Assembly: GCF_003234965.1 (NCBI RefSeq)
Contig: NZ_QKVK01000009.1
Coordinates: 62,001-126,000 of the forward strand
Source: Aestuariivirga litoralis
GTDB taxonomy: Bacteria > Pseudomonadota > Alphaproteobacteria > Rhizobiales > Aestuariivirgaceae
Reading direction: 5' to 3'
DNA: 64,000 nucleotides
Shown here: positions 18,312 through 26,464 of the stretch, piece after piece
Layout: each line of letters starts with the position of its first letter
Numbering within the stretch: the first letter of the stretch is position 1
Translations under genes and position numbers: made by a program
The notes under the pieces: generated by a model
What the model saw: only the letters and a program-made list of their open reading frames with translations
Databases searched by the model: none
Told to the model about the DNA's origin: nothing

Positions 18312-18391
18312 CTCATCATCGCCGGGCTCGACCCGGCGATCCCTTTCGCCGCTGCCAAAAAAGATGCCCGGGACAAGCCCGGGCATGATGA
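18312..18391. repeat. Family A double-hairpin palindrome, copy A3
   Basis: Hairpin 1 is ATCGCCGGG-CTCGA-CCCGGCGAT (18318-18340). Hairpin 2 is ATGCCCGGG-ACAAG-CCCGGGCAT (18364-18386). A spacer containing GCTGCCAAAAAAGATG resembles the spacers of copies A4 and A6. The element lies between the convergent fasciclin and HAD genes. The remaining 413-bp gap holds nothing else that I recognise. Confidence 0.88.
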
Positions 18392-18509
18392 ATTCATTCG
18401 ATATTCGGCATGTAACTTGGTCGCTCTGGGCTGCCAAACCCAATTGTGGAGAATGCCCCTCTCTAGCACATCGAGCGCGCGCTGTCAAGGAGTTTTTTCT
18501 TAAACTATA

Positions 18510-19169
18510 TCAGCCCAGCATCTGGCGGACCAGCCGCAGCGTCGTGTCATGGTCACCAGCCAGGTGCCGCGCCCCGGCTGCCGCCAGCCGCTCGCGCCGT
18601 GCGGCATCCTGCGAGAAGCCGATGAAATGCACACCGTTCGAAAGCCCGGCATCCACATCGTTGAGATTGTCACCGACATAGACGATCCGTTCTTTCGGCA
18701 GTCCCGTTGCCGCAATGGCCCGGGCCACCGTCTCGCGCTTGTGGCCGGAGCCTTCGGCGCCGAAGGCAAGGGCCGAAACCTTTTCCCACAGCCCCCGTGA
18801 CCGCAGCCGGAGCTCCGCTGCGGAGAGCAGGTTCGCCGTGGCGATCCCCAGCTGCGTGTCCTTGAGCGACGCCAGCAGCGCGCGTGCCCCGGCAATCTCC
18901 ACTGCCGTCAGCGCCCCAGATGCGAGGCCGGCTGAGAGGATGGCGAGATATTCGTCGACCACCGCAGCCGCCTCTTCCACAGGCAGCGCGTGCCGCGCCA
19001 GGATTTCCGCGATGATGTGCTCGTCGTTGCGCACCCGGTAGCTGTCCCAGTCGCGCGACAGGCCGGTGATGCCGTGGAGCCTTTCGAAGGCGAGGAAGAA
19101 GGCGTCCTCCTCCGCCGCCGTGAGGTTGAGCAGGACCCCGTCGACGTCGAAGATGACGGCCCTATCCAT
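18510..19169 (-). CDS. HAD-superfamily hydrolase
   Basis: Cytoplasmic phosphatase-like protein of 219 residues. Motif I is at the N-terminus (VIFDVDGVLLN, nucleophile Asp8 and Asp10), motif II is near IATANLLS, and motif IV is in IVYVGDNLNDVDAGL. A helical cap sits between motifs I and II, as in subfamily IA (phosphoglycolate phosphatase or beta-phosphoglucomutase type). The substrate is unknown. The start overlaps the stop of the upstream ThDP enzyme gene by 8 bp, so it is probably the last gene of the dpp operon and may act on a product of that pathway. Confidence 0.85.
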   Translation of the reverse strand: MDRAVIFDVDGVLLNLTAAEEDAFFLAFERLHGITGLSRDWDSYRVRNDEHIIAEILARHALPVEEAAAVVDEYLAILSAGLASGALTAVEIAGARALLASLKDTQLGIATANLLSAAELRLRSRGLWEKVSALAFGAEGSGHKRETVARAIAATGLPKERIVYVGDNLNDVDAGLSNGVHFIGFSQDAARRERLAAAGARHLAGDHDTTLRLVRQMLG

Positions 19170-20739
19170 GCACCATGCGCGGCGTCATCTCGATCAGCGT
19201 CGGGCCTTCCGCCTTCAGCGCAGCGCGGATCGCCACGGCCAGCGCCTTCAGGTCCTTCGGCTGCTCGGCGTTGAGGCCATAGGCCCTGGCCAGCATCTGG
19301 TAGTCCGGGTTCATCAGCGTCACGGCATTGGGCTGGATGCCCTTCCTCACCATGTCGTCGCGGATCTCGCCCAGCGCGTTGTTGTTCCACATCAGGATCA
19401 CGATGGGCAGCTTGTGCTCGGCCGCCGTTCCCAGCTCGTTGACGGTGTACTGGATGCCATAGTCGCCGATCAGCACCGCGACGGGCCTGTCGCCCACGCC
19501 GAACTTGGCGCCGATGCCGACAGGCAAACCGAAGCCCAGCGTGCCAAAGCCAACAGGGTGCAGCCAGGTGCGGGGCACCGAGACCGGGAACACCTCGTTC
19601 GCGGCATAGGCGATCTGCGTCATGTCGGAGCAGATCACCGTGTCCTCCGGCAGTTCCTTGCGGATCACGCCAAGCACCTCGGTGAGCATGGCGCGGAGCG
19701 CATCGGGCTCGCCCATGTCGAAGCTGGCCTTGTCGGGTCCCTTTCTGTCCTTGATGCCCCTCGAGATCAGCTCGAGCGACTCGCGCGCATCACCCAGGAT
19801 GGCGATCTCGGCGGTGTGCGGCCGGGCCATCACCGCGGGGTCGAGGTCGATGCGGATGAGGTTCCTCTCGATCGCCATCGCGTCGTTCCAGTGATCGGTT
19901 TCCGAAAGCTCGGAGCCGGCACAGAGGATCGCATCCGACTGCGCCGCCAGCGTCCAGAAGCCCTCGCGCGCCATCACCTGGCCGAGGCACAGCGGATGTG
20001 TTTCCGGCACGGCGCCCTTGCCCGCCGTCGTGGTGATGATCGGGGCCTTCAACTTCTCGGCGATCGCGAGCGCCGCCGTGCTGGCCTCCAGCGCGCCGCC
20101 GCCCAGGATGATCAGCGGCGTCTTCGCAGCGTTGAGCTTCGTTATCGCCGCTGCGATCTGTTCGGCATTGGGAGAGGGCCGCTTCGGCAGCGCGCGCGCC
20201 GTCCAGCCGTCACCGGCGGGCTCCTTCAGCAGGTCCAGCGGCACCTCAATGTAGACGGGGCGCGGGCGCCCGCTGGCGAAATGCGCGAAGGCGGCCGCCA
20301 CCGCATCGCGCACGTCCTTGGGCGTGTAGCAGCGGAAATTGAGCGCGGTCACAGCCTTTGCTGCACCATGCTGGTCGATCATCTCGTGCAGGCGGCCGCG
20401 CCCCTGTGCGGAATCGCGGATGTCGAGGGCGGAGGAAATCACCAGCACATTGCTCGAGTCAGACCAGGCCTGGCCGAGCGGCGTGAGGATGTTGGTGAGG
20501 CCCGGTCCGGTGATGGTGAAGCACACGCCGGGCTTTCCCGTCGCGCGCGCATAGCCGTCGGCCATGAAGCCCGCGCCCTGTTCGTGGCGCACCAGAACAT
20601 GGCGGATCCGCGAGCGCGGCAGGGCGCGGTACATCTCGACGTTATGGACGCCCGGAATGCCGAAGATGGTGTCCACCCCATAGTCTTCGAGAAGCCCGAC
20701 GAGGGCTTCGCCGGTCGAGAGTTCTGCGCGGTGCGGCAT
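19162..20739 (-). CDS. ThDP-dependent enzyme, AruI-like (5-guanidino-2-oxopentanoate decarboxylase candidate)
   Basis: Cytoplasmic thiamine-diphosphate enzyme of 525 residues with the acetolactate-synthase fold. The cofactor-activating glutamate is Glu53 in VRHEQGAGFMADGYARA. The central domain runs from about 190 to 335. The ThDP motif is at 425-453, beginning GDYG (instead of the usual GDG) and ending WNNN. Overall layout and the GIPGVHNVEMYRALPRSRI opening recall AruI, the decarboxylase of the arginine transaminase pathway, rather than true acetolactate synthase. It lies 1 bp after dppF and overlaps the HAD gene by 8 bp, so uptake and decarboxylation appear to be co-expressed. The actual 2-oxo acid is inferred. 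Confidence 0.78.
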   Translation of the reverse strand: MPHRAELSTGEALVGLLEDYGVDTIFGIPGVHNVEMYRALPRSRIRHVLVRHEQGAGFMADGYARATGKPGVCFTITGPGLTNILTPLGQAWSDSSNVLVISSALDIRDSAQGRGRLHEMIDQHGAAKAVTALNFRCYTPKDVRDAVAAAFAHFASGRPRPVYIEVPLDLLKEPAGDGWTARALPKRPSPNAEQIAAAITKLNAAKTPLIILGGGALEASTAALAIAEKLKAPIITTTAGKGAVPETHPLCLGQVMAREGFWTLAAQSDAILCAGSELSETDHWNDAMAIERNLIRIDLDPAVMARPHTAEIAILGDARESLELISRGIKDRKGPDKASFDMGEPDALRAMLTEVLGVIRKELPEDTVICSDMTQIAYAANEVFPVSVPRTWLHPVGFGTLGFGLPVGIGAKFGVGDRPVAVLIGDYGIQYTVNELGTAAEHKLPIVILMWNNNALGEIRDDMVRKGIQPNAVTLMNPDYQMLARAYGLNAEQPKDLKALAVAIRAALKAEGPTLIEMTPRMVHG

Positions 20740-20740
20740 G

Positions 20741-21727
20741 TCAGGCTGCTTTCATTGAAGGCTCGGGCGGGTTCACCGCATGGCATGCCACGAGGCTCCC
20801 GTCATGCGCAAGCAAGGCAGGATTGATGCGGGGGCACGGTTCGAAGGCCCAGGGGCAGCGCGGGTGGAAGGTGCAACCCGATGGCGGCTTCAGGGGTGAC
20901 GGCAACTCACCCGTCAGCACGATGCGCTCACGCTTGCGCTCCGGGTCGGGTTGCGGCGTCGCCGACAGAAGCGCCTTCGTATAGGGGTGCTGGGGGTTGT
21001 CGAAAATCTGCGCGCGCGTACCCTGTTCCACCGCGCGGCCGAGATACATCACCATCACGTCGTCCGCGATGTGGCGCACCACCGAAAGGTCGTGGCTGAT
21101 GAACAGGTAGGCGAGGTTCAGCCGTTCCTGCAGGTCGGCCAGCAGGTTCAGCACCTGGGCCTGGATCGACACGTCGAGGGCGGAGACGGGCTCGTCCAGC
21201 ACGAGGAGTTCGGGGTCGAGCATCAGCGCGCGCGCAATGGCGATGCGCTGGCGCTGGCCGCCGGAAAACATGTGCGGATAGCGGTCGTAATGCTCTGGCC
21301 GCAGGCCGACGCTCGCCATCATGGCGCGCGCCTTCTCGCTGCGCTCCTTGGCGCTCATCGTGGTGTTGACGAGGAGCGGCTCCTCCAGCGCATGCCCGAT
21401 CTTCTGGCGCGGGTTCAGCGAGCCGTAAGGGTTCTGGAACACGATCTGCACGCGCGAGCGCAGCGCCCTGAGCGCGGCGGGCGATGCGCCGACGATTTCC
21501 TGGCCGGCAATATTGAGCGAGCCGGCGGTGGGCGTCTCGATCATGGTGATGAGCCGCGCGAGGGTGGACTTGCCGCAACCCGACTCGCCGACGACGGCCA
21601 GCGTCTTGCCGCGTTCGATCGAAAAGCTCGCGCCATCCAGCGCCTTCAGCGTGGCATGGCCGGAGAAGGCGCCGCGCGAGACGGTGTAATAGCGGGCGAG
21701 GTCGCGGGCGGTGACGACGATGCTCAT
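20741..21727 (-). CDS. Peptide-type ABC transporter ATP-binding protein (DppF-like)
   Basis: Second ATPase subunit (328 residues) of an oligopeptide/nickel-type ABC importer. Walker A is GESGCGKST (47-55). The signature is FSGGQRQRIAIARAL and Walker B is LLVLDEPVSALD. A C-terminal oligopeptide-transporter extension has CTFHPRCPWAFEPC, whose cysteines in homologues can bind an iron-sulfur cluster. The ATG overlaps the dppD stop by 4 bp. It is in the order A-B-C-D-F, followed directly by the AruI-like gene. The real substrate may be a peptide, an opine or another amino-acid conjugate. Confidence 0.9.
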   Translation of the reverse strand: MSIVVTARDLARYYTVSRGAFSGHATLKALDGASFSIERGKTLAVVGESGCGKSTLARLITMIETPTAGSLNIAGQEIVGASPAALRALRSRVQIVFQNPYGSLNPRQKIGHALEEPLLVNTTMSAKERSEKARAMMASVGLRPEHYDRYPHMFSGGQRQRIAIARALMLDPELLVLDEPVSALDVSIQAQVLNLLADLQERLNLAYLFISHDLSVVRHIADDVMVMYLGRAVEQGTRAQIFDNPQHPYTKALLSATPQPDPERKRERIVLTGELPSPLKPPSGCTFHPRCPWAFEPCPRINPALLAHDGSLVACHAVNPPEPSMKAA

Positions 21728-22710
21728 GCCGCCTTCTCCTTTCCGGGGTGGTTCTTCGGCACGCCGTCATGCAGCGGATAATGGCACAGGGCGCCATCGA
21801 TGCGCGGCGGCTTCGTGGTGCGGCAAAGCTCGGTCGCCAGCTGGCAGCGCGGCGAGAACAGGCAGCCCTTGGGTCTGTCGAACTGGCCCGGCACCACGCC
21901 GGGGATCGAGGGCAGCTTGCGGCCCTTGGCACGCTCGGGCAGGGCGGAGAGCAGCGCGGCGGTATAGGGGTGGTGCGGATCGCGGAACAGGTTCTTCACC
22001 GCCTGTTCCTCCACCTTCTGTCCGGCATATTGCACCGACACGCGCTCGGCGGTTTCCGCCACCACGCCCATCGAATGGGTGATGAGCACGAGGCCCATGC
22101 CCGTTTCCTTCTGCAGTTTCACGAGCAGGTCAAGGATCTGCGCCTGGATGGTGACGTCGAGTGCCGTCGTCGGCTCGTCGGCGATGAGGAGCTTGGGGTT
22201 GCAGGAAATCGCCATGGCGATCATCACGCGCTGGCTCATGCCGCCCGACAGCTGGTGCGGGAAGGCCGAGAGCCGCTGCTCGGGCGAGGGAATGCCGACG
22301 AGGCGCAGGAGCTCCACGGCGCGCGCCTTGCGCTCGGCCTTTCCCATGTCGAGGTGCTCCTTCAGCGCCTCCATCAGCTGGAAGCCCACCGTGAAGCAGG
22401 GATTGAGGCTCGACATCGGTTCCTGGAAGATCATGGCGATGTCCTTGCCGATGATCTTTCGCCGCTCATTGGCGCCGAGCTTCAGGAGGTCGATGCCTTC
22501 GAAGCGCATGCGGTCGGCGGTGACCTTCGCCGTCCATGGCAGAAGGCCCATCACCGCCAGCATGGAGACCGACTTGCCGGAACCGGACTCGCCCACGATG
22601 GCCAGCACCTCGCCCTTGTCGACGCTCATGCTGACGCCATCGACGGCGCGGAAATAGCCTGATCCCGTCTTGAACTCGACGGTGAGGTTCTCGATCTCGA
22701 GCAGGCTCAT
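21724..22710 (-). CDS. Peptide-type ABC transporter ATP-binding protein (DppD-like)
   Basis: First ATPase subunit (328 residues) of the same importer. Walker A is GESGSGKSV (40-48), the signature LSGGMSQRVMIAMAI, and Walker B LLIADEPTTALD. The oligopeptide C-terminal extension contains GCLFSPRCQLATELC. The start is 1 bp after the permease stop and the end overlaps dppF by 4 bp, so the two ATPases are made together. The two subunits are related but clearly distinct in sequence, as expected for DppD/DppF pairs. Confidence 0.9.
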   Translation of the reverse strand: MSLLEIENLTVEFKTGSGYFRAVDGVSMSVDKGEVLAIVGESGSGKSVSMLAVMGLLPWTAKVTADRMRFEGIDLLKLGANERRKIIGKDIAMIFQEPMSSLNPCFTVGFQLMEALKEHLDMGKAERKARAVELLRLVGIPSPEQRLSAFPHQLSGGMSQRVMIAMAISCNPKLLIADEPTTALDVTIQAQILDLLVKLQKETGMGLVLITHSMGVVAETAERVSVQYAGQKVEEQAVKNLFRDPHHPYTAALLSALPERAKGRKLPSIPGVVPGQFDRPKGCLFSPRCQLATELCRTTKPPRIDGALCHYPLHDGVPKNHPGKEKAA

Positions 22711-22711
22711 C

Positions 22712-23620
22712 TCAGCTCCTCCTCAGCCGCGGGTCGAGCGCATCGCGCAGGCCGTCGCCCATCAGGTTGATGGCCAGCACCGTGATGAGGATGGCAAGGC
22801 CCGGGAAGGCCATGACCCAGGGGTGCGACAGCATCAGGTCGCGCGTGTCGGCCAGCATGGCGCCCCATTCCGGCGTCGGCGGCTGCGCGCCGAGGCCGAG
22901 GAAGCCGAGGCCCGCCGCCTCGAGGATGGCGTCCGAGAGGCCGAGCGCGGCCTGCACGATGAGCGGTGCCAGGCAGTTCGGCAGCACGGTGACGGTCATC
23001 AGCCGGAACTTGCGCACGCCCGACACCTTGGCCGCCGTGACGTAGTCCTTGGTGAGTTCGGTCAGCGCCGAGGCGCGAACGAGGCGCACATAGCGCGGCA
23101 GGCCGACGATGGTGACGGCCACGATGGTGTTGGTGAGGTTCGGCCCGATGATGGCGATGATCAGGATCGCCAGCACCAGCGAGGGGATCGCCATCACCAG
23201 GTCCATGATGCGGATGATCAGCACGTCGATGAAGCCGCCGAAGAAGGCGGAGACGAGGCCCAGCGCCACGCCCACCACCATGGAGACGACCATGACGGAA
23301 AGTCCGATGAACAGCGAGACGCGCGCGCCGTACATCAGGCGCGAGAGCATGTCGCGGCCCACCGCGTCGGTGCCGAGGATGAAGCGCGGGTCGCTGCCCT
23401 CCACCCAGAAGGGCGGCAGCTTGGAGAAGCCGCGGAACTGCTCGGTGGGGTTATAGGGCGCCAGCAGCGGCGCGAAGACCGCGATGAAGAAGATCAGGCT
23501 GACCACGGCGAGGCCCAGCACCGCGCCGCGGTTCTCGCGGAAGGCGCGCCAGAAGGCGCGGATCGGCCCCGGCGGCGCGGGGGTCGTCGTGGCGGCCGGA
23601 AGGCTCGCGTCACTTGGCAT
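22712..23620 (-). CDS. Peptide-type ABC transporter permease (DppC-like)
   Basis: Inner-membrane permease of 302 residues with about six membrane helices. The chosen ATG at 23620 (MPSDASLPAATTTP) overlaps the dppB stop by 11 bp; an in-frame start nine codons upstream is also possible. The N-terminal FWRAFRENRGAVLGLAVVSLIF and the coupling-loop region EAAGLGFLGLGAQPPTPEWG are standard for the DppC/OppC family. It pairs with the DppB-like permease to form the translocation pore. Confidence 0.9.
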   Translation of the reverse strand: MPSDASLPAATTTPAPPGPIRAFWRAFRENRGAVLGLAVVSLIFFIAVFAPLLAPYNPTEQFRGFSKLPPFWVEGSDPRFILGTDAVGRDMLSRLMYGARVSLFIGLSVMVVSMVVGVALGLVSAFFGGFIDVLIIRIMDLVMAIPSLVLAILIIAIIGPNLTNTIVAVTIVGLPRYVRLVRASALTELTKDYVTAAKVSGVRKFRLMTVTVLPNCLAPLIVQAALGLSDAILEAAGLGFLGLGAQPPTPEWGAMLADTRDLMLSHPWVMAFPGLAILITVLAINLMGDGLRDALDPRLRRS

Positions 23621-24623
23621 GGCGGATCCTCGGGTTGATGAGGCCATAGAGAAGGTCGATGAACAGGTTGACGAGGATGACGATGGTGGCGATCAGCATG
23701 ATGCCCCCCTGAAGTGCGGGATAGTCGCGGCGGTTGATCGATTCGATCAGCCACTTGCCGACACCGGGCCAGGAAAAGATCGTCTCGGTCAGCACGGCAC
23801 CCGCAAGGAGGCCGCCGACCTGCAGGCCGATCACGGTGACCACCGGGATCAGCGCATTGCGCAACGCGTGAACGCCCACCACGCGGGTCCAGGACAGGCC
23901 CTTGGCGCGCGCGGTGCGCACGTAATCTTCTTCCAGCACTTCCAGCATGGAGGAGCGCGTCATGCGCGCGATCACCGCGAGCGGCACGGTGCCGAGCACG
24001 ATCATCGGCAGGATCAGGTGACGCACCGCGTCCCAGAAGGCGCCCTTCTGGCCGGAGAGGATCGAGTCGATCAGCATGAAGCCGGTGACCGAGGGATAAT
24101 AGTACTTGATGAGGTCGACGCGTCCCGAAACCGGCGTGAGGTGGAGCGTGTTCGACATGACCAGCACCAGGATGAGGCCCCACCAGAAGATCGGCATGGA
24201 GTAGCCGGTCAGCGCCAGGCCCATCAGCGTCTGGTCATAGACCCCGCCGCGCCGCGAGGCGGCAATGACGCCGGCGGGAACGCCAAGCACCACGGCGAAG
24301 ATCATGGCCGTGAGGGTGAGTTCGAGGGTGGCGGGGAACAGCGTCAGGAATTCATGGAGGACAGGCGACTTGGACACGATGGAGGTGCCGAAGTCGCCAT
24401 GCAGCAGCGCATTTACGTAGTCGAGGAACTGCTTCCACACCGGCTGGTCGAGGCCCATCTCATGGCGCAGCTGCGCCAGCCGCTCGGGCGAGATGCCGCG
24501 TTCGCCGCGGCGCACCTCGATGGGGTCTCCCGGCACCAGACGCAGCATCACGAAGGTGATGAACATCAGCGCGAAGAAGGTGGGGATGGTCAGCGCCAGG
24601 CGCTTGAAAAGGAACCGGATCAT
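23610..24623 (-). CDS. Peptide-type ABC transporter permease (DppB-like)
   Basis: Inner-membrane permease of 337 residues starting MIRFLFKRLALTIPTFFALM, the typical DppB/GsiC N-terminus, which fixes the ATG at 24623. A large periplasmic loop follows the first helix. The coupling-loop region is RTARAKGLSWTRVVGVHALRNA and the end is INPRIRHAK. An intrinsic-terminator-like hairpin and a second GC inverted repeat lie in the 85-bp gap to dppA, so the permease and ATPase genes may be expressed less than the binding protein. Confidence 0.91.
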   Translation of the reverse strand: MIRFLFKRLALTIPTFFALMFITFVMLRLVPGDPIEVRRGERGISPERLAQLRHEMGLDQPVWKQFLDYVNALLHGDFGTSIVSKSPVLHEFLTLFPATLELTLTAMIFAVVLGVPAGVIAASRRGGVYDQTLMGLALTGYSMPIFWWGLILVLVMSNTLHLTPVSGRVDLIKYYYPSVTGFMLIDSILSGQKGAFWDAVRHLILPMIVLGTVPLAVIARMTRSSMLEVLEEDYVRTARAKGLSWTRVVGVHALRNALIPVVTVIGLQVGGLLAGAVLTETIFSWPGVGKWLIESINRRDYPALQGGIMLIATIVILVNLFIDLLYGLINPRIRHAK

Positions 24624-24659
24624 GTGAACCCGTGAAGGCGGCGGCCTGCCGCCGGACAG

Positions 24660-24695
24660 AAAAAACCCTTCCCCCGGCATGGGCCGGGAGAAGGG
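24660..24695 (-). terminator. Intrinsic terminator/attenuator between dppA and dppB
   Basis: On the minus strand a 13-bp stem with one mismatch (arms 24683-24695 and 24666-24678, four-base loop) is followed by six T residues (24660-24665). It lies 14 bp after the dppA stop and before dppB in the same operon. Partial read-through would give excess binding protein. Confidence 0.75.
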
Positions 24696-24708
24696 CTGGT
24701 TTGCCTGC

Positions 24709-26310
24709 TTACTCGGTGATGTCCACGTTCTGGAATTCGTGGCTGCCCAGCGGGCTCACCTTGTATCCCGTCACCGACTTGCGGATCGGCTCGAACACGG
24801 TCGAGTGCGCGATGTTCACCTGCGGCATTTCCTCCGCCTGGATCTTCTGCGCTTCCTGGTAGAGCTTGGTGCGCTCAGCCTGGTCGGTGATGGTGGCGGC
24901 CTTGTTCACGACTTCCTGGAACTTGGCATTGCACCACTTCGGAATGTTGTTGCCGTTGGGCTTGCCTTCGGCGTTGCAGCCCAGCAGCACGGCGAAGAAG
25001 TTATCCGGATCGCCGTTGTCACCGGTCCAGCCCAGCATGCCGGTCATGTGCTCGCCGGCTTGCATGCGCTTGCGGTACTCGCCCCACTCATAGGAGACGA
25101 GGGTCGATTCCACGCCGATCTTGGCGAGGTCGGCCTGGATCATCTCCGCCATGCGCTTGGCGTTCGGGTTGTAGGGGCGCTGCACCGGCATCCACCAGAT
25201 GTCGATCTTGAGGTCCTTGACGCCGGCCTCTTCCAGCATCTTCTTCGCCTTCTCGGGGTCATAGGCGACATCCTGGACGGAGTCGTCATAGGACCACATG
25301 GTCGGCGGGATCAGGTTCTTGGCCTTCTGGCCGGCGCCCTGATAGACCTCCTTGATGATCGCGTCGCGGTCGATCGCCATGGCGAAGGCCTTGCGCACCT
25401 CGGGCTTGTCGAAGGGCGGCTTCTGGTTGTTCATGGCGTAGTAGCCGATGTTGAGGCCGGCCTGCTCGAGGACGTTCACATCGGGGTTGGACTTCATGTC
25501 GCCGAGGTCGGCCGGGTTCGGCGCGATCATGACCTGGCATTCGTTGGCCTTCAGCTTGGCATAGCGCGCCGTCGCGTCCGGCGTGATCGCGTAGACGAGG
25601 TCGTCGATCTTGGGCTTGCCGGCCCAGCCATCGAAGGCCTTGAAGCGGATCACCGCGTCCTTCTGGTAGTCGACGAAGGAGAACGAGCCGGTTCCGACCG
25701 GGATCTGGTCGAACTGCTCCGGCGTGCCCTTGTCGAGCAGGTACTTGGCATATTCGGCGGAGTGGATGGCCGCGAAGTCCATGGCCAGGTTGGCGATGAT
25801 CGGGGCGTTCGGCTTCTTCAGCTTGAACACCACGGTCATGTCGTCGTCACCCTTGGTGATCGACTCCAGCAGGTCCGGCATGGCCATGTCGTTGAAGTAG
25901 TCGTAGGAGCCGGCGGAAACCTTGGCATAGGGATGGTCCGGCTTCCACTGGCGGTCGAAGGACCAGATCACGTCCTCGGCGTTGAGGTCGCGGGTGGGGG
26001 TGAAGCCGTTGACGCCGGAGTGGAACTTGACACCCGGGCGGAGCTTGAAGGTGATGGTGAGGCCGTCGGGCGAGACGGTCCAGCTTTCGGCCAGGGCCGG
26101 TTCCACCTGCGTGGTGCCGGGCGTGAACTGGACGAGGCGGTTGTAGACCGGGCGGGCGGCATCGAAGCTGGTGCCGGTGGTGTTGATCGACGGGGTGAAG
26201 TTCTCGGGCGAACCTTCCGAACAATAGACCAGTGTCTTGGCGTTGGCCGCGCCGGCGACGAGCATGCTCGAGGCGAGCAGGGCTGCGCCCAGCAGTTTGT
26301 TGAATTTCAT
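24709..26310 (-). CDS. Periplasmic substrate-binding protein of peptide-type ABC transporter (DppA-like)
   Basis: Exported solute-binding protein of 533 residues (SBP_bac_5 family). The ATG at 26310 is preceded by AGGGAG and begins a signal peptide MKFNKLLGAALLASSMLVAG, cleaved after ANA near residue 24. The mature start KTLVYCSEGSPENFTPS and the later YNRLVQFTPGTTQVEPALAESW are typical. Dipeptide, opine or heme-type ligands are possible; binding specificity cannot be deduced. It is the first gene of a seven-gene minus-strand unit ending with the AruI-like and HAD genes. Confidence 0.92.
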   Translation of the reverse strand: MKFNKLLGAALLASSMLVAGAANAKTLVYCSEGSPENFTPSINTTGTSFDAARPVYNRLVQFTPGTTQVEPALAESWTVSPDGLTITFKLRPGVKFHSGVNGFTPTRDLNAEDVIWSFDRQWKPDHPYAKVSAGSYDYFNDMAMPDLLESITKGDDDMTVVFKLKKPNAPIIANLAMDFAAIHSAEYAKYLLDKGTPEQFDQIPVGTGSFSFVDYQKDAVIRFKAFDGWAGKPKIDDLVYAITPDATARYAKLKANECQVMIAPNPADLGDMKSNPDVNVLEQAGLNIGYYAMNNQKPPFDKPEVRKAFAMAIDRDAIIKEVYQGAGQKAKNLIPPTMWSYDDSVQDVAYDPEKAKKMLEEAGVKDLKIDIWWMPVQRPYNPNAKRMAEMIQADLAKIGVESTLVSYEWGEYRKRMQAGEHMTGMLGWTGDNGDPDNFFAVLLGCNAEGKPNGNNIPKWCNAKFQEVVNKAATITDQAERTKLYQEAQKIQAEEMPQVNIAHSTVFEPIRKSVTGYKVSPLGSHEFQNVDITE

Positions 26311-26464
26311 GAAAAACTCCCTGTAGTCCGTTTTCCCGCCCTCCGGGGGGCGTGGGGGCACTTAAGCACGAAAATTGGCAGGGATCAAAATCGGCAAAAC
26401 CCGGAATGGTTTACGGGCCGGTGCGCGGATGGCAGAATGGGTTGGCTTGAGGAGTTTGACACCA

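Noticed and set aside
18395-18509. Possible small RNA or tRNA ending in the T-run at about 18493-18498
   Set aside because: No cloverleaf or convincing stem precedes the T-run. The nearest palindrome (AGCGCGCGCT) is too short and too far away.
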